DNA from: Desulfobulbaceae bacterium
GTDB lineage: Bacteria; Desulfobacterota; Desulfobulbia; Desulfobulbales; SURF-16
DNA length: 64,000 nucleotides
Reading direction: 5' to 3'
Assembly: GCA_020444175.1 (NCBI GenBank)
Contig: JAHLLM010000020.1
Coordinates: forward strand, 26,517-90,516
Shown here in pieces: positions 51,491 to 60,129 of the stretch (positions within the stretch are counted from its first letter, which is position 1; every line of letters starts with the position of its first letter). The notes under the pieces are model-generated. The model was not told the origin of the DNA and made no database searches. It saw nothing but the letters and a program-made list of their open reading frames with translations. The position numbers and the translations under genes are program-made.

Positions 51491-51794
51491 AGTGCGGTAT
51501 TTATTGAATGCTGCAATCGCTTTGCACCTGCTCCTCTGATATTATAATGAGTTCTGAAAACAGTCTTTCTCAGGGGCTGGTGTGGTCCCTTCTTTTCTCG
51601 TGGTAACTCTCATTCCGTTCTTTCTTTCATGTAGATTGAATAGTGTCAAAGAAGAGGAAATGCCTCGACAGTGATTGTGCTGAAATGAATGTCACCTTGT
51701 AAGTAGATGCTATATGCGGTAGTTTAAATATCTCATGATAAGACAGTCCGACAAATCAAGCAGGAATACTATTGATACAATACAAGGAGAGAAT
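51464..51794. other. Spacer before the ATP-grasp operon
   Basis: After the IS91 tail (to about 51490) no coding region is seen. The promoter of the ATP-grasp pair should be here, but no convincing hexamer pair was identified. Confidence 0.4.
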
Positions 51795-53021
51795 ATGACC
51801 CCAAAAAACCCGGAAAAAGGTTATGTTGCTATTCTCGGCTGGAAGTTAAACGCTATTGATGCTCTTGAAAGATTTGATCGACGTTATGTGATCGTCGCCC
51901 CTCCCTGGGCGGAAGACTACGCTACGGAGCACAATATCCCGTATATCCCCTGGGATTTTGAGCGGCTTGACGAGAGATCTATTGAAATTGCGCATATCCT
52001 TGAGGAAAAAGGAGTGGATGTCGCTATTCCCCTTTTTGAAGAGACTGTTGAATGGGCAGGGGCTATTAATTCCGTCTTGCTGAAAAAACCGCGGTTGATG
52101 GGACAGTCAATTTTATTCCGCGACAAAGCATTAATGAAGCGGCGGGCTCAGCTCGGAGGGATTCGTGTCGGCATCTTTGAAGAAGGAAACAACAAGGCAG
52201 ATGTCATTCATTTTTTAAAACGGGTCAACCAGGCTCTCTTGAAACTTGATGGCGATCCGAATGATCCCATACATTTGAAGGCCTTTGACAAAGCCGGTTG
52301 TCTGGGACACCGTGTCATACGAACACCTGATGACGTGGATAATATTTCAGATGACGAATTTCCCGTTCTTATGGAAAGTCATCTGGATGGCTATGAGTTT
52401 GCCGTTGAGGCTTTTATCAAGGATCGCAAGGTTCGGTTTATGAATATCTCCCAATATGTCACCCTGGGCTATTCGGTATTTGTTCCTGCCTCACCGGAGC
52501 TGGAGATCTGGAGATCCAGGGTTGAGGAAGAGATTGAAAAGTTGATTGAAACATTTGATATTGATTTCGGATTTATCCATCCTGAATATTTCGTCACCAA
52601 TGATGGCAAAATGTACTTCGGTGAAGTCGCCTATCGACCACCGGGTTTTAACGCTCTGGAACTTATCGAGCGGGCATACGGATTTAATTGTTATCAGGGA
52701 ATTGTGTTAATGTTTGATCCCAAGACCACGGAAGATGAAATAAAGGATTTTTTTCCAAAAGAAGTGGTTGATGCAAAAGGGTATGCGGGCTGTTTTGGTG
52801 TGTATCCCCGCCGCCGGGTGGTCAGTGAACTCAAGATGCCTGAAGAAACAGAGCAGGATGAATATTTTGAGTTTCACGAACTGGTACCACCGATGGAAAA
52901 TAAAGTAACCAAACGAACTGCATTCGGTACCCACTGGGGACTTGTCTATTTCTTCGGCGATGATCCGTACCGGATGGAGTCTCTGTTGAAAGCTCAGGAA
53001 GAATTGGATTTTTATGTCTGA
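51795..53021 (+). CDS. ATP-grasp domain enzyme (carboxylate-amine ligase type)
   Basis: A 408-residue cytoplasmic protein with a preATP-grasp domain (GYVAILGWKLNAIDALERFD, then VIVAPPWAEDYATEHNIPYI), a central lid and ATP-binding region (LMGQSILFRDKALMKRRAQL, HLKAFDKAGCLGHRVIRTPD), the PVLMESHLDGYEFAVEAFIK strand that binds ADP, and the metal-site segment FGFIHPEYFVTNDGKMYFGE, then VAYRPPG. Such enzymes form an amide or thioester via an acyl phosphate. ATG 51795 follows AAGGAGA; the frame extends 20 codons upstream without support. The stop overlaps the next gene by 8 bp, so the two are co-translated. Substrate unknown. Confidence 0.83.
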   Translation: MTPKNPEKGYVAILGWKLNAIDALERFDRRYVIVAPPWAEDYATEHNIPYIPWDFERLDERSIEIAHILEEKGVDVAIPLFEETVEWAGAINSVLLKKPRLMGQSILFRDKALMKRRAQLGGIRVGIFEEGNNKADVIHFLKRVNQALLKLDGDPNDPIHLKAFDKAGCLGHRVIRTPDDVDNISDDEFPVLMESHLDGYEFAVEAFIKDRKVRFMNISQYVTLGYSVFVPASPELEIWRSRVEEEIEKLIETFDIDFGFIHPEYFVTNDGKMYFGEVAYRPPGFNALELIERAYGFNCYQGIVLMFDPKTTEDEIKDFFPKEVVDAKGYAGCFGVYPRRRVVSELKMPEETEQDEYFEFHELVPPMENKVTKRTAFGTHWGLVYFFGDDPYRMESLLKAQEELDFYV

Positions 53022-55020
53022 TGATACTGTATCAGCTCAAGATATACTGTCCGGAGCTGGAGGCGGCGATCCTCTTTTCGAAAAGCTGGATTATGCTCTG
53101 ACTCGTCTCGAGCAGGCGAGTATTTTCAATAAATATCGTTTTCAGGGACCTGTGCTGGATATGGCTCGCCGTATGATGGCAAAGCCCGGTGGCATTCCGC
53201 GCCTTTATGAGCTCGCACCCCGTTTTGAGTCTGCAGGTCTTTTCAATGGAACCGACTGGGCAAATCCAGCAATCCTGCTCCCTAAATTGGTCCGGAATAC
53301 CCTCCTGTACGGAGATCGTTCAACGGTCATGCTTGAGTGTCTCAGCCAGTTGCGTCTTTTAAGTGTTGCCAACGGCATTCTGTCGTATCCTGATTTTTCT
53401 GTTGAGCATGCACGCCATTTTCTTACCCGTATTCTGGCCTTGAATTTGAATTTCTTATTTGTTTCTCAGGGTGAAAGCGAGAGAGAACGTCTACTCAATT
53501 TGAAAATTGATATAGGTGAACTGTTTCAGTTTTTGTTGTCACATATTGATTTTGAAAATATTATCGAGGTTCTCACCGATGAAATATGGCGAATTCTGGT
53601 GCAGCGTCCCATCCAGGTGAGCCATGTCAAAAAGATGGTCGGCCAGATTGCCGAGAGTTTGTCCTCAGGTGCAGGAAGTTTCGGCGATACAAGACTGGGT
53701 GTGGACCGGTTGATAAGCGCCCTCTATGGGCCCACCCAGGGCAGTCTTGATAATCCTTCACCGAAAGAGTACCTGGCACGTCTTGATGCACTGGATTTTC
53801 CCGGTCTGCAGCAGGAGGCCAATGGATTTGCACGGGCAATGCTTGATACAGGCCTTGTCTCTGACAAACACGCCTTTTTTCTTCGCTGGCTGCTTGAAAA
53901 TGAACAGGAGACGCTTATTTCTTCCGCTCTTGGTCTTTCCAGTACGGGGCTAGATGTCTTACGCTGTTACCAGGAACTGGTTCATCGCCTGATTCAGGAA
54001 GCCGTATATCCTGAGACTTCGCAGGTGATATATGGCCTGACTATGCTCCTGGAGCGTGGCATTCTCTATGCCCCGCCCATTGCACCCGGTCTGTGGCGGC
54101 AAATCGGTCTACGCTTATCCTCCCATGCTGAAAAAACTCTTGCTGCTGCATTCGGCGATGCCCTTCCGCCGCGGATTTTTTTGCTCGCTGGTGTTGTCTC
54201 CCTTCTTGGCCAGCCTCTCGGTGTGTCCCAGGGAAATAATCCTACCTGTCAATCAGCCCGTGCTCTGTCCATGTGGTCATTCAACGACCCGGATTTTTTG
54301 TTGCATCTCATTGTCAAGGCCGCCCGTTTTGACAACGTCACCATGCACTTTGAAGGACAGGCCATCTCTTCGGCGGAACTGCCGGCAGGCTTGATCAACG
54401 CCCAGGTGTTTGATTCAGATCCGGTTTCCGTTTTACTGGTGCCCCATCTCGATCGCATATATATGGAAATGGGGCGACTGTGTGCCGGGCGCGGAGAAGA
54501 TCCACATCTGTGGGTGAATCCGGAATTCCACGGCTGGTGGGTTGGCCGCAAGTTTGCAATTGCCGTTGATGTAAATACCGGTATGCTGAAAGACTATGAA
54601 GCTTTTGTGCGACAGTTTTATGCCTGCTATCATCCCTTTTATAACGGCAACCAGCCGGTTATTCATCCGCAGCCCGTCGGCATTGCTGTTACCGACAGTT
54701 CGGCCCGTTTTGTCGGCTGGCATGCTATTACATTGATCCGTGTCGCCCTGGATCAGGAGAATGTTGTGCGCGTCTATTTTTACAATCCGAATAACGACAG
54801 TGGCCAGGACTGGGGAAATGGTGTTGTCGTGTCAACCCAGGGCTTTGGTGAACGGTTTGGAGAGGGCTCGCTTCCGTTTGCCGAGTTTGCTTCAAGGCTG
54901 TACATATTTCATGACGATTCGGTGGAGGAAGATTCAGTCGAAGAATATATTCCCCGAGATGAGCTGCACGGAGTACAGGAAATGGCACAAACGAGCTGGG
55001 CCGCAGGGTTGAGTGTTTAA
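53014..55020 (+). CDS. Unknown 668-residue protein with possible papain-like catalytic site
   Basis: I do not recognise this protein. Residues 1-380 look mostly alpha-helical, without signal peptide or transmembrane helix. The C-terminal 270 residues contain QPLGVSQGNNPTCQSARALS (Gln406, Cys412), FVGWHAITLIRVALD (His570) and VYFYNPNNDSGQDWG (Asn591, Asp595). This Gln...Cys...His...Asn/Asp order and the local beta-strand pattern resemble papain-fold cysteine peptidases or transglutaminases. Function is inferred from these motifs only. It overlaps the ATP-grasp gene by 8 bp. A ligase and a peptidase or amidase acting on the same bond is one reading of the pair. Confidence 0.75.
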   Translation: MSDDTVSAQDILSGAGGGDPLFEKLDYALTRLEQASIFNKYRFQGPVLDMARRMMAKPGGIPRLYELAPRFESAGLFNGTDWANPAILLPKLVRNTLLYGDRSTVMLECLSQLRLLSVANGILSYPDFSVEHARHFLTRILALNLNFLFVSQGESERERLLNLKIDIGELFQFLLSHIDFENIIEVLTDEIWRILVQRPIQVSHVKKMVGQIAESLSSGAGSFGDTRLGVDRLISALYGPTQGSLDNPSPKEYLARLDALDFPGLQQEANGFARAMLDTGLVSDKHAFFLRWLLENEQETLISSALGLSSTGLDVLRCYQELVHRLIQEAVYPETSQVIYGLTMLLERGILYAPPIAPGLWRQIGLRLSSHAEKTLAAAFGDALPPRIFLLAGVVSLLGQPLGVSQGNNPTCQSARALSMWSFNDPDFLLHLIVKAARFDNVTMHFEGQAISSAELPAGLINAQVFDSDPVSVLLVPHLDRIYMEMGRLCAGRGEDPHLWVNPEFHGWWVGRKFAIAVDVNTGMLKDYEAFVRQFYACYHPFYNGNQPVIHPQPVGIAVTDSSARFVGWHAITLIRVALDQENVVRVYFYNPNNDSGQDWGNGVVVSTQGFGERFGEGSLPFAEFASRLYIFHDDSVEEDSVEEYIPRDELHGVQEMAQTSWAAGLSV

Positions 55021-55113
55021 CTCAGAGCGTCTATGAGCCATTTGACGACGATTACCTCTATTATCTTGAAAACCTTCGAAAAAATAAATTCGCCCTCTTT
55101 CTGTCATCTCTCC

Positions 55114-55434
55114 TCAGAATAAAAGGGCCAGCCAGATTGTTTCTTCATCAGCAGCGGTCCATTCAACCCTGTGTTTGAGGTGAGCGGGGAGAAGGATATG
55201 GTCCCCCGGCTTGAGTGTGACGGGATTTTTTTCACCCTCAATCAGTAAACCTGCGGCTCCCTGTAGCAGGATGACCCATTCATCCTTTTTTTGGTCATAC
55301 CACTCCCCTGCAGGTGTTGCATGATTCTTTGATACGATTCTTTCCAAGATGAAGGAGTCGTTTTGCAGAATGTTTTCAAAGATTTCTTCAGGGATTTTAT
55401 CCGGTATGTCGGAGAATATGTTTTTACACCTCAC
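55114..55434 (-). CDS. Small cupin-domain protein
   Basis: A 106-residue single-domain cupin. Motif 1 is degenerate (EWVILLQGAAGLLIEGEKNP) and motif 2 is seen as LKPGDHILLPAHLKHRVEWT with one His kept in the metal-binding position. The strand order matches the 'cupin, phosphomannose-isomerase-like' group. Start is GTG at 55434, embedded in a heptanucleotide repeat that also supplies several AGGTG ribosome-binding sequences; no later ATG exists. It follows the diguanylate cyclase by 23 bp on the same strand. Ligand unknown. Confidence 0.82.
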   Translation of the reverse strand: MRCKNIFSDIPDKIPEEIFENILQNDSFILERIVSKNHATPAGEWYDQKKDEWVILLQGAAGLLIEGEKNPVTLKPGDHILLPAHLKHRVEWTAADEETIWLALLF

Positions 55435-55454
55435 ACCTCACACCTCACACCTCA
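55427..55454. repeat. Four tandem copies of a 7-bp unit at the cupin start
   Basis: CACCTCA repeated four times without change (TGAGGTG on the coding strand). It contains the GTG start and overlapping AGGTG motifs of the cupin gene, so repeat number changes would alter the spacing and number of initiation sites. Confidence 0.85.
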
Positions 55455-55457
55455 CTA

Positions 55458-56636
55458 TCATGTGTTGTCTTCAAAGAAACGGTACTGGTTTCGTCCGGCA
55501 TGTTTTGCCTTGTACATGGCTGCATCAGCACAGCTGGTCAGAGAGATGAAATTGTCGGCATGGTCAGGTATGAGAGCAATGCCGATGCTGACGGTAATGT
55601 CTTTTAAGTCTTGCAGGAAAACAACCGGTTCTCTCAGTTTGTCAAAAATACGCTGTACAATAATTTCAACGTCCCTTTTGGTGGATATGTCTTCAACAAG
55701 AACAATGAACTCGTCTCCTCCATAACGGGCAGCCTTGGTGTTCTCCCGGCTGACAAGGTCTGTCTGCCTGAATGAGGAGTTTAATCGTTCAGCGATTAAG
55801 GCGAGAAGGCGATCTCCGGCCTCATGTCCCAGGGTATCATTAATATTTTTAAAGTGGTCAACGTCAATGAGCATCAGTACAAGTTTTGAACCATGACGCT
55901 TCTGGCGTTTTATAGCCTCTTGTGCAAGTTTCTGAAACCACCTTCTGTTGGCAAGACCGGTCAAAGGATCGATATAAGCCATTTTTTCGAGTTTTAAATT
56001 GCTCTCGGAAAGCTGGTTGATGAGAGAAAGGTTCTCAAATCGCATGTTCAGGGTTTGTCGAAGACTGTTGTGGAAAACGTTTGCCGTAAGGAAAAGCATG
56101 GCGGAATAGGCCACATCTATTCCGGCAAGATACATCCCGTCCGGTGCCAGAAAGATTGACCAGAAGAAAAGAGACACGAGGATGGGAACGGAAAAAACGC
56201 AATAATAGGAAAGATAGATGGCGTTACCCGGAATGCTTGCTATGGGCATACCGACAAGGACAATGATGATCAGGAGTTGGGAAGAGAGGGGAAGGCCGGG
56301 GGAGTAGAGAAAAACCAGCCCCGACCAGCTGAGCCCTGCAAAGAAGGTGTTAACAAGATGGATTTTGGCCCACCGTTTAATGTCCGTTCCCCTGCGTTTC
56401 CATGAAATGACAAGGCAAAATCGTAGAGTACTGATCAGCAGAAAAACGGAACCCCACAGAATGAGCCTGTTCTGGTTGACGTGGCCCAAAAGTCCGACAA
56501 ACACCAACAGGGCAACGGTCAGACCTGTTACGATGGAGACCGGGGCATAATACATGACCTTCCAGATCAGTTGTTCGTCCGTCTCTGAAAGTGTCCTGGA
56601 GCTATTGATAAGGGGACAGCGTATCTTCACAATCAC
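55458..56636 (-). CDS. Membrane diguanylate cyclase (GGDEF)
   Basis: 392 residues. Six hydrophobic helices (about 32-52, 56-76, 92-110, 115-135, 142-162, 170-192) form an uncharacterised sensor, then a short coiled coil and a GGDEF domain (about 215-385). DPLTGLANRRWFQ, DVDHFKNINDTLGHEAGD and the active site ARYGGDEFIVL are complete. An RQTD lies farther upstream than in the usual inhibitory site because of an 8-residue insertion. It makes c-di-GMP at the membrane. The HD-GYP gene lies upstream on the same strand with a 46-bp gap. Confidence 0.9.
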   Translation of the reverse strand: MIVKIRCPLINSSRTLSETDEQLIWKVMYYAPVSIVTGLTVALLVFVGLLGHVNQNRLILWGSVFLLISTLRFCLVISWKRRGTDIKRWAKIHLVNTFFAGLSWSGLVFLYSPGLPLSSQLLIIIVLVGMPIASIPGNAIYLSYYCVFSVPILVSLFFWSIFLAPDGMYLAGIDVAYSAMLFLTANVFHNSLRQTLNMRFENLSLINQLSESNLKLEKMAYIDPLTGLANRRWFQKLAQEAIKRQKRHGSKLVLMLIDVDHFKNINDTLGHEAGDRLLALIAERLNSSFRQTDLVSRENTKAARYGGDEFIVLVEDISTKRDVEIIVQRIFDKLREPVVFLQDLKDITVSIGIALIPDHADNFISLTSCADAAMYKAKHAGRNQYRFFEDNT

Positions 56637-56682
56637 AACGGCTCGCTCAAGGGTGAAATGGAACCTGATAAAATGACAAAAA

Positions 56683-58266
56683 TTACTCTATCATTTCTTC
56701 ACTCATAAATGTAGCTCTGATTTGCAGAAATTCATCGATATTGCCCAGAAAGATATCGACCAGTTTCGGATCAAAATGTTTTCCTCTTTGGGCAGCCAGA
56801 TATTCAAGAACGGTATCCATGTCATATGCCTTGCGATATATGCGATCATTACAAAGCGCATCAAAGACATCGGCAATGGAGGTGATTCTTGCAAAAATAT
56901 GGATTTCTTCACCCTTTAAGGACTTTGGATACCCTGTCCCGTCCCATTTTTCATGGTGCTCTACGGCAATGATGGAGGCCGCTTTCATAATGGTGCGCGT
57001 CGAGGCTGCCAGCATGTCGGAGCCTATTTCCGCATGGTTTTTCATCACCTCAAAGTCCTGTTCGGTAAGAGGGCCGGGAAAATTTAAGACAGTGTCGGGG
57101 ATAGCTACCTTGCCCACGTCATGCATGGGAGACGCCATGCGAAGAATTTCAATCTGTCGTGGCGGCAGACCACATTTTTCACCGAGCAGCCGGCAGTATT
57201 CCGATACACGTTTGACATGAAAGCCGGTTTCTTTCGACCTGGCCTCAGCAACTTCTCCAAGCGTGTAAATGATTTCTTTCTGGGTTTCCTCAATTTCTTT
57301 ATTCAGATAGGTGTTTTCAAAGGCTATGTGGACGTTTGTGCAGAATATTTCGATCAGTTTTTTGTTGAGTTCGGTGAGTTCCTGCCAGCCTTCGCAGTAA
57401 ATAAGGATCTCGGAGCCGACATCACTTTTGAAATAGCCTATATAGCGGTCGTCATAGTAGAGGCATTTTTTCTCTCGCACCGCTTCCTCCATATCTTGAA
57501 TAATGGAAGCGGGCAGGTCCTCTTTGCTGCATCTGTTTTTGATCGATTCAAATTTGCCTGTTGCGGCAAGTACTTCCAGGTTGCCGTTTGTTTTGCTCGC
57601 GGCAAACCCGGAGGTGTCACAGACAATAGCATTGGGCTCCATATGGAGAATTGAAACAAGTTGGGTCAGGACTCCTGAGGCCAGCTGCTTAATTGAACGT
57701 ATTTCAAAAAGAGAGGCAGAGGCATCAATAATGCGTTTTAACCCCAGTCGGTTCGCTTCAATGGTCAGTATATCCCGATACGACCTCAGCGAGGTGACCA
57801 TGCAGGTGAAAAGTTTCTGCGAGGAGAATTCAGTTTTTTCCTTGTAGTCGTTGATGTCGTATTCAACGATGACTTTTTCTTCCGGTGCCTGGCCTGGCTG
57901 GCCTGTACGCAGGATGATGCGGACAAAATTGTTTTCAAGTTCCCGGCGTATGTATTTTACCACCTCAAGTCCTGAGCTCGAGGTCTCCATGACAACATCA
58001 AGAAAGAGAACGGCCGTATCAGGATGTTTTCTTATAAGTTCCCGGGCTTCTTTTCCGTCATAGGCATGGAGAAAGACGAGGCCTTTATTGTCAAAGGAGA
58101 AATTTTTCAGGACAAGTTCGGTGATTGTGTGTACCTCTTTGTCGTCATCAACCACCATAATTTTCCAGTAATTATGAGAGGCCGTGGAATTTTGGGGGGT
58201 ATCGGAATTCCACAGGGGTGTTTTTTCTTCAGCAAAAAAAATCTGGTTGTTATCTTTTGAAGTCAT
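56683..58266 (-). CDS. HD-GYP response regulator (REC-DUF3369-HD-GYP), c-di-GMP phosphodiesterase
   Basis: 527 residues. Receiver domain (about 33-160: KIMVVDDDKEVHTITELVLK, phosphoacceptor Asp in VLFLDVVMETSS, Lys in YKEKTEFS), then a DUF3369 sensor domain (about 160-320), then the HD-GYP domain (about 330-500). The metal-ligand motifs MHDVGKVAIPD and the signature HHEKWDGTGYPKSLKGEEIH are intact, so c-di-GMP hydrolysis is expected. The PAS histidine kinase about 105 bp upstream on the same strand is the probable cognate kinase. Confidence 0.92.
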   Translation of the reverse strand: MTSKDNNQIFFAEEKTPLWNSDTPQNSTASHNYWKIMVVDDDKEVHTITELVLKNFSFDNKGLVFLHAYDGKEARELIRKHPDTAVLFLDVVMETSSSGLEVVKYIRRELENNFVRIILRTGQPGQAPEEKVIVEYDINDYKEKTEFSSQKLFTCMVTSLRSYRDILTIEANRLGLKRIIDASASLFEIRSIKQLASGVLTQLVSILHMEPNAIVCDTSGFAASKTNGNLEVLAATGKFESIKNRCSKEDLPASIIQDMEEAVREKKCLYYDDRYIGYFKSDVGSEILIYCEGWQELTELNKKLIEIFCTNVHIAFENTYLNKEIEETQKEIIYTLGEVAEARSKETGFHVKRVSEYCRLLGEKCGLPPRQIEILRMASPMHDVGKVAIPDTVLNFPGPLTEQDFEVMKNHAEIGSDMLAASTRTIMKAASIIAVEHHEKWDGTGYPKSLKGEEIHIFARITSIADVFDALCNDRIYRKAYDMDTVLEYLAAQRGKHFDPKLVDIFLGNIDEFLQIRATFMSEEMIE

Positions 58267-58371
58267 TCTTTTTTTACTCCATCTTGGGTATTTTCTTACA
58301 GTACATGATCATGGCGAGACGGAAATAAGATGAACCCATGGCAAGACTGCTGTCTCTCAGGGCTGAAGCTG

Positions 58372-60129
58372 TTACTTGCGCTCAATCTCCGCCATCGGCA
58401 GGGTAATGATAAATTCCGTTCCTCCTTTGTCCGGGCAGCGACAGGAAATACTGCCAAGAAGCTGCTGGGTTATAATGTTATAAATAATATGAAGTCCCAG
58501 ACCACTGCCGCCTTTATCCCTGTTGGTGGTAAAAAAAGGCTCGAAAATCTGGTCGAGGTATTTGGGGGGAATGCCTCGTCCGTTGTCGCTATAGATTATT
58601 TGCAGCGTGTCTTCATGGATATTGAAATGAATATGGATACTTCCGGCCTCACTGTCGCGGAAGGCATGGGTAACCGAGTTGGTAATGAGATTTGTGAAAA
58701 TTTGTGAAAATGCTCCAGGGAAACTGAAAAGTTCCATTTTTGCCGGGCAATCGATCTGCACACTGTGACGTGTTTTTTTCAGGATCGGCCTCAGGCTCAA
58801 AAGTATTTCGTCCAGATATTGTCTGGCATGAAAGACACGTTTCACCTCACCGGATTGATCAATGGCAACCTGCTTGAAACTACGAATCAAATCGGCTGCA
58901 CGGTTCAGGTTTGAGCAGAGAAGCCTGGATGTTTCCAGGGTATCGCGGAGATAGTCCTGCAACTCACTCTTTGTCATACAACCGCTATGGAAGTTTTTCT
59001 CCAGGGATTTGCCGAGTTTCTCAATATGGGTGGCCGCAGTATAGCCTATACCAATGGGTGTATTGATTTCATGGGCAACACCTGCAACAAGTCCTCCAAG
59101 GGAAGCCATCTTCTCCGATTGTACGAGATGTGACTGCGTCTTTTGCAACTGCTCCAAGGTGTTCAGCAGGTCCTTATTGGCGCCGCTGAGCTGGGAGGTG
59201 CGTCGATTAACCCTCTGCTCCAAGGTTTCATTGAGCTCGCGCAGTTCTTTTTCAGCCTGATCTTTGGCTTTCTGGATACGGAGTTCCTCGGTAATGTCGT
59301 TAAAGGTAATGACTGCACCGATAACAGTTTCATCCTCAAGAATTGGAGAACTCACCAACTGCACGGGAAAAGATTTTTTCTGTTTATTTACAAAGATTTC
59401 TTCGAAACTGTGGTGCGCTTTTCCTGTTCGAAGTGAATTAAGGATTGGACAGAGTCCTGCTTTTGTCTTTTTAAGGGTTGTATCTCCTCCATATCGCAAA
59501 TAATCCTGATAGTACCTGCCCAGGAGTTCGTCCGTTTTATAGCCGGTCATTTTCTCGGCCGCCGGATTCATGAAGGTGATGCTGCCCTCTATATCAACCC
59601 CGAAGATTCCTTCGGCCGCAGAATTAAGAATAAGTTCATGCAGCCGGTTGAGGTGGGCGAATTCCAGTTCAGCAGCCTTCTGGGCGTGGATTCGCTTGCC
59701 GAGGACTTCGGTCATTTTGAAAAGTTTGGTTTCAACCCTTTTGTACTTTGTGACATCCCGCTTAATGAAAGCAAATCGGACAACGTTGCCGTTGCCATTG
59801 GTGATAGGCAGGATGAAAACCTGCTCAGACAGGAAAGCACCATTTTTCTTGCGGCAGGGAATTTCTCCTTCCCAGACATCACCATGCAAAAGATTTTTCC
59901 AGGAAAAGTCGAAGATATTGTCAAAATCATGCAGGCGAAGATCCTGGATATTGCGGCCAACGGCTTCCTCGGGCAGGTAGCCGGAAAGAGACGTAAACAC
60001 GGCATTGACATATTCGATGTTGCCGGCAATGTCAGTGACAATGATCGTGTTCGGGTTATATTTGAGCAGATAGGAGCTCCAGGTCTTGCTTTTACTGAAG
60101 CAGTCTGCCGTTAAATCCTTCTTCAACAC
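58372..60129 (-). CDS. PAS-PAS histidine kinase
   Basis: 585 residues, without a transmembrane segment. Two PAS domains (about 22-135 and 165-280), a coiled coil (about 285-340), and HisKA with H-box LVAGVAHEINTPIGIGYTA, a variant HEIN type. The ATPase domain has N-box NLITNSVTHAF and G-boxes DNGRGIPP and GSGLGLHI. It lies immediately upstream of the HD-GYP response regulator gene on the same strand, so phosphotransfer to that protein is likely. The start at 60129 overlaps the SprT-like gene end by 38 bp; a slightly later start cannot be excluded. Confidence 0.9.
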   Translation of the reverse strand: MLKKDLTADCFSKSKTWSSYLLKYNPNTIIVTDIAGNIEYVNAVFTSLSGYLPEEAVGRNIQDLRLHDFDNIFDFSWKNLLHGDVWEGEIPCRKKNGAFLSEQVFILPITNGNGNVVRFAFIKRDVTKYKRVETKLFKMTEVLGKRIHAQKAAELEFAHLNRLHELILNSAAEGIFGVDIEGSITFMNPAAEKMTGYKTDELLGRYYQDYLRYGGDTTLKKTKAGLCPILNSLRTGKAHHSFEEIFVNKQKKSFPVQLVSSPILEDETVIGAVITFNDITEELRIQKAKDQAEKELRELNETLEQRVNRRTSQLSGANKDLLNTLEQLQKTQSHLVQSEKMASLGGLVAGVAHEINTPIGIGYTAATHIEKLGKSLEKNFHSGCMTKSELQDYLRDTLETSRLLCSNLNRAADLIRSFKQVAIDQSGEVKRVFHARQYLDEILLSLRPILKKTRHSVQIDCPAKMELFSFPGAFSQIFTNLITNSVTHAFRDSEAGSIHIHFNIHEDTLQIIYSDNGRGIPPKYLDQIFEPFFTTNRDKGGSGLGLHIIYNIITQQLLGSISCRCPDKGGTEFIITLPMAEIERK

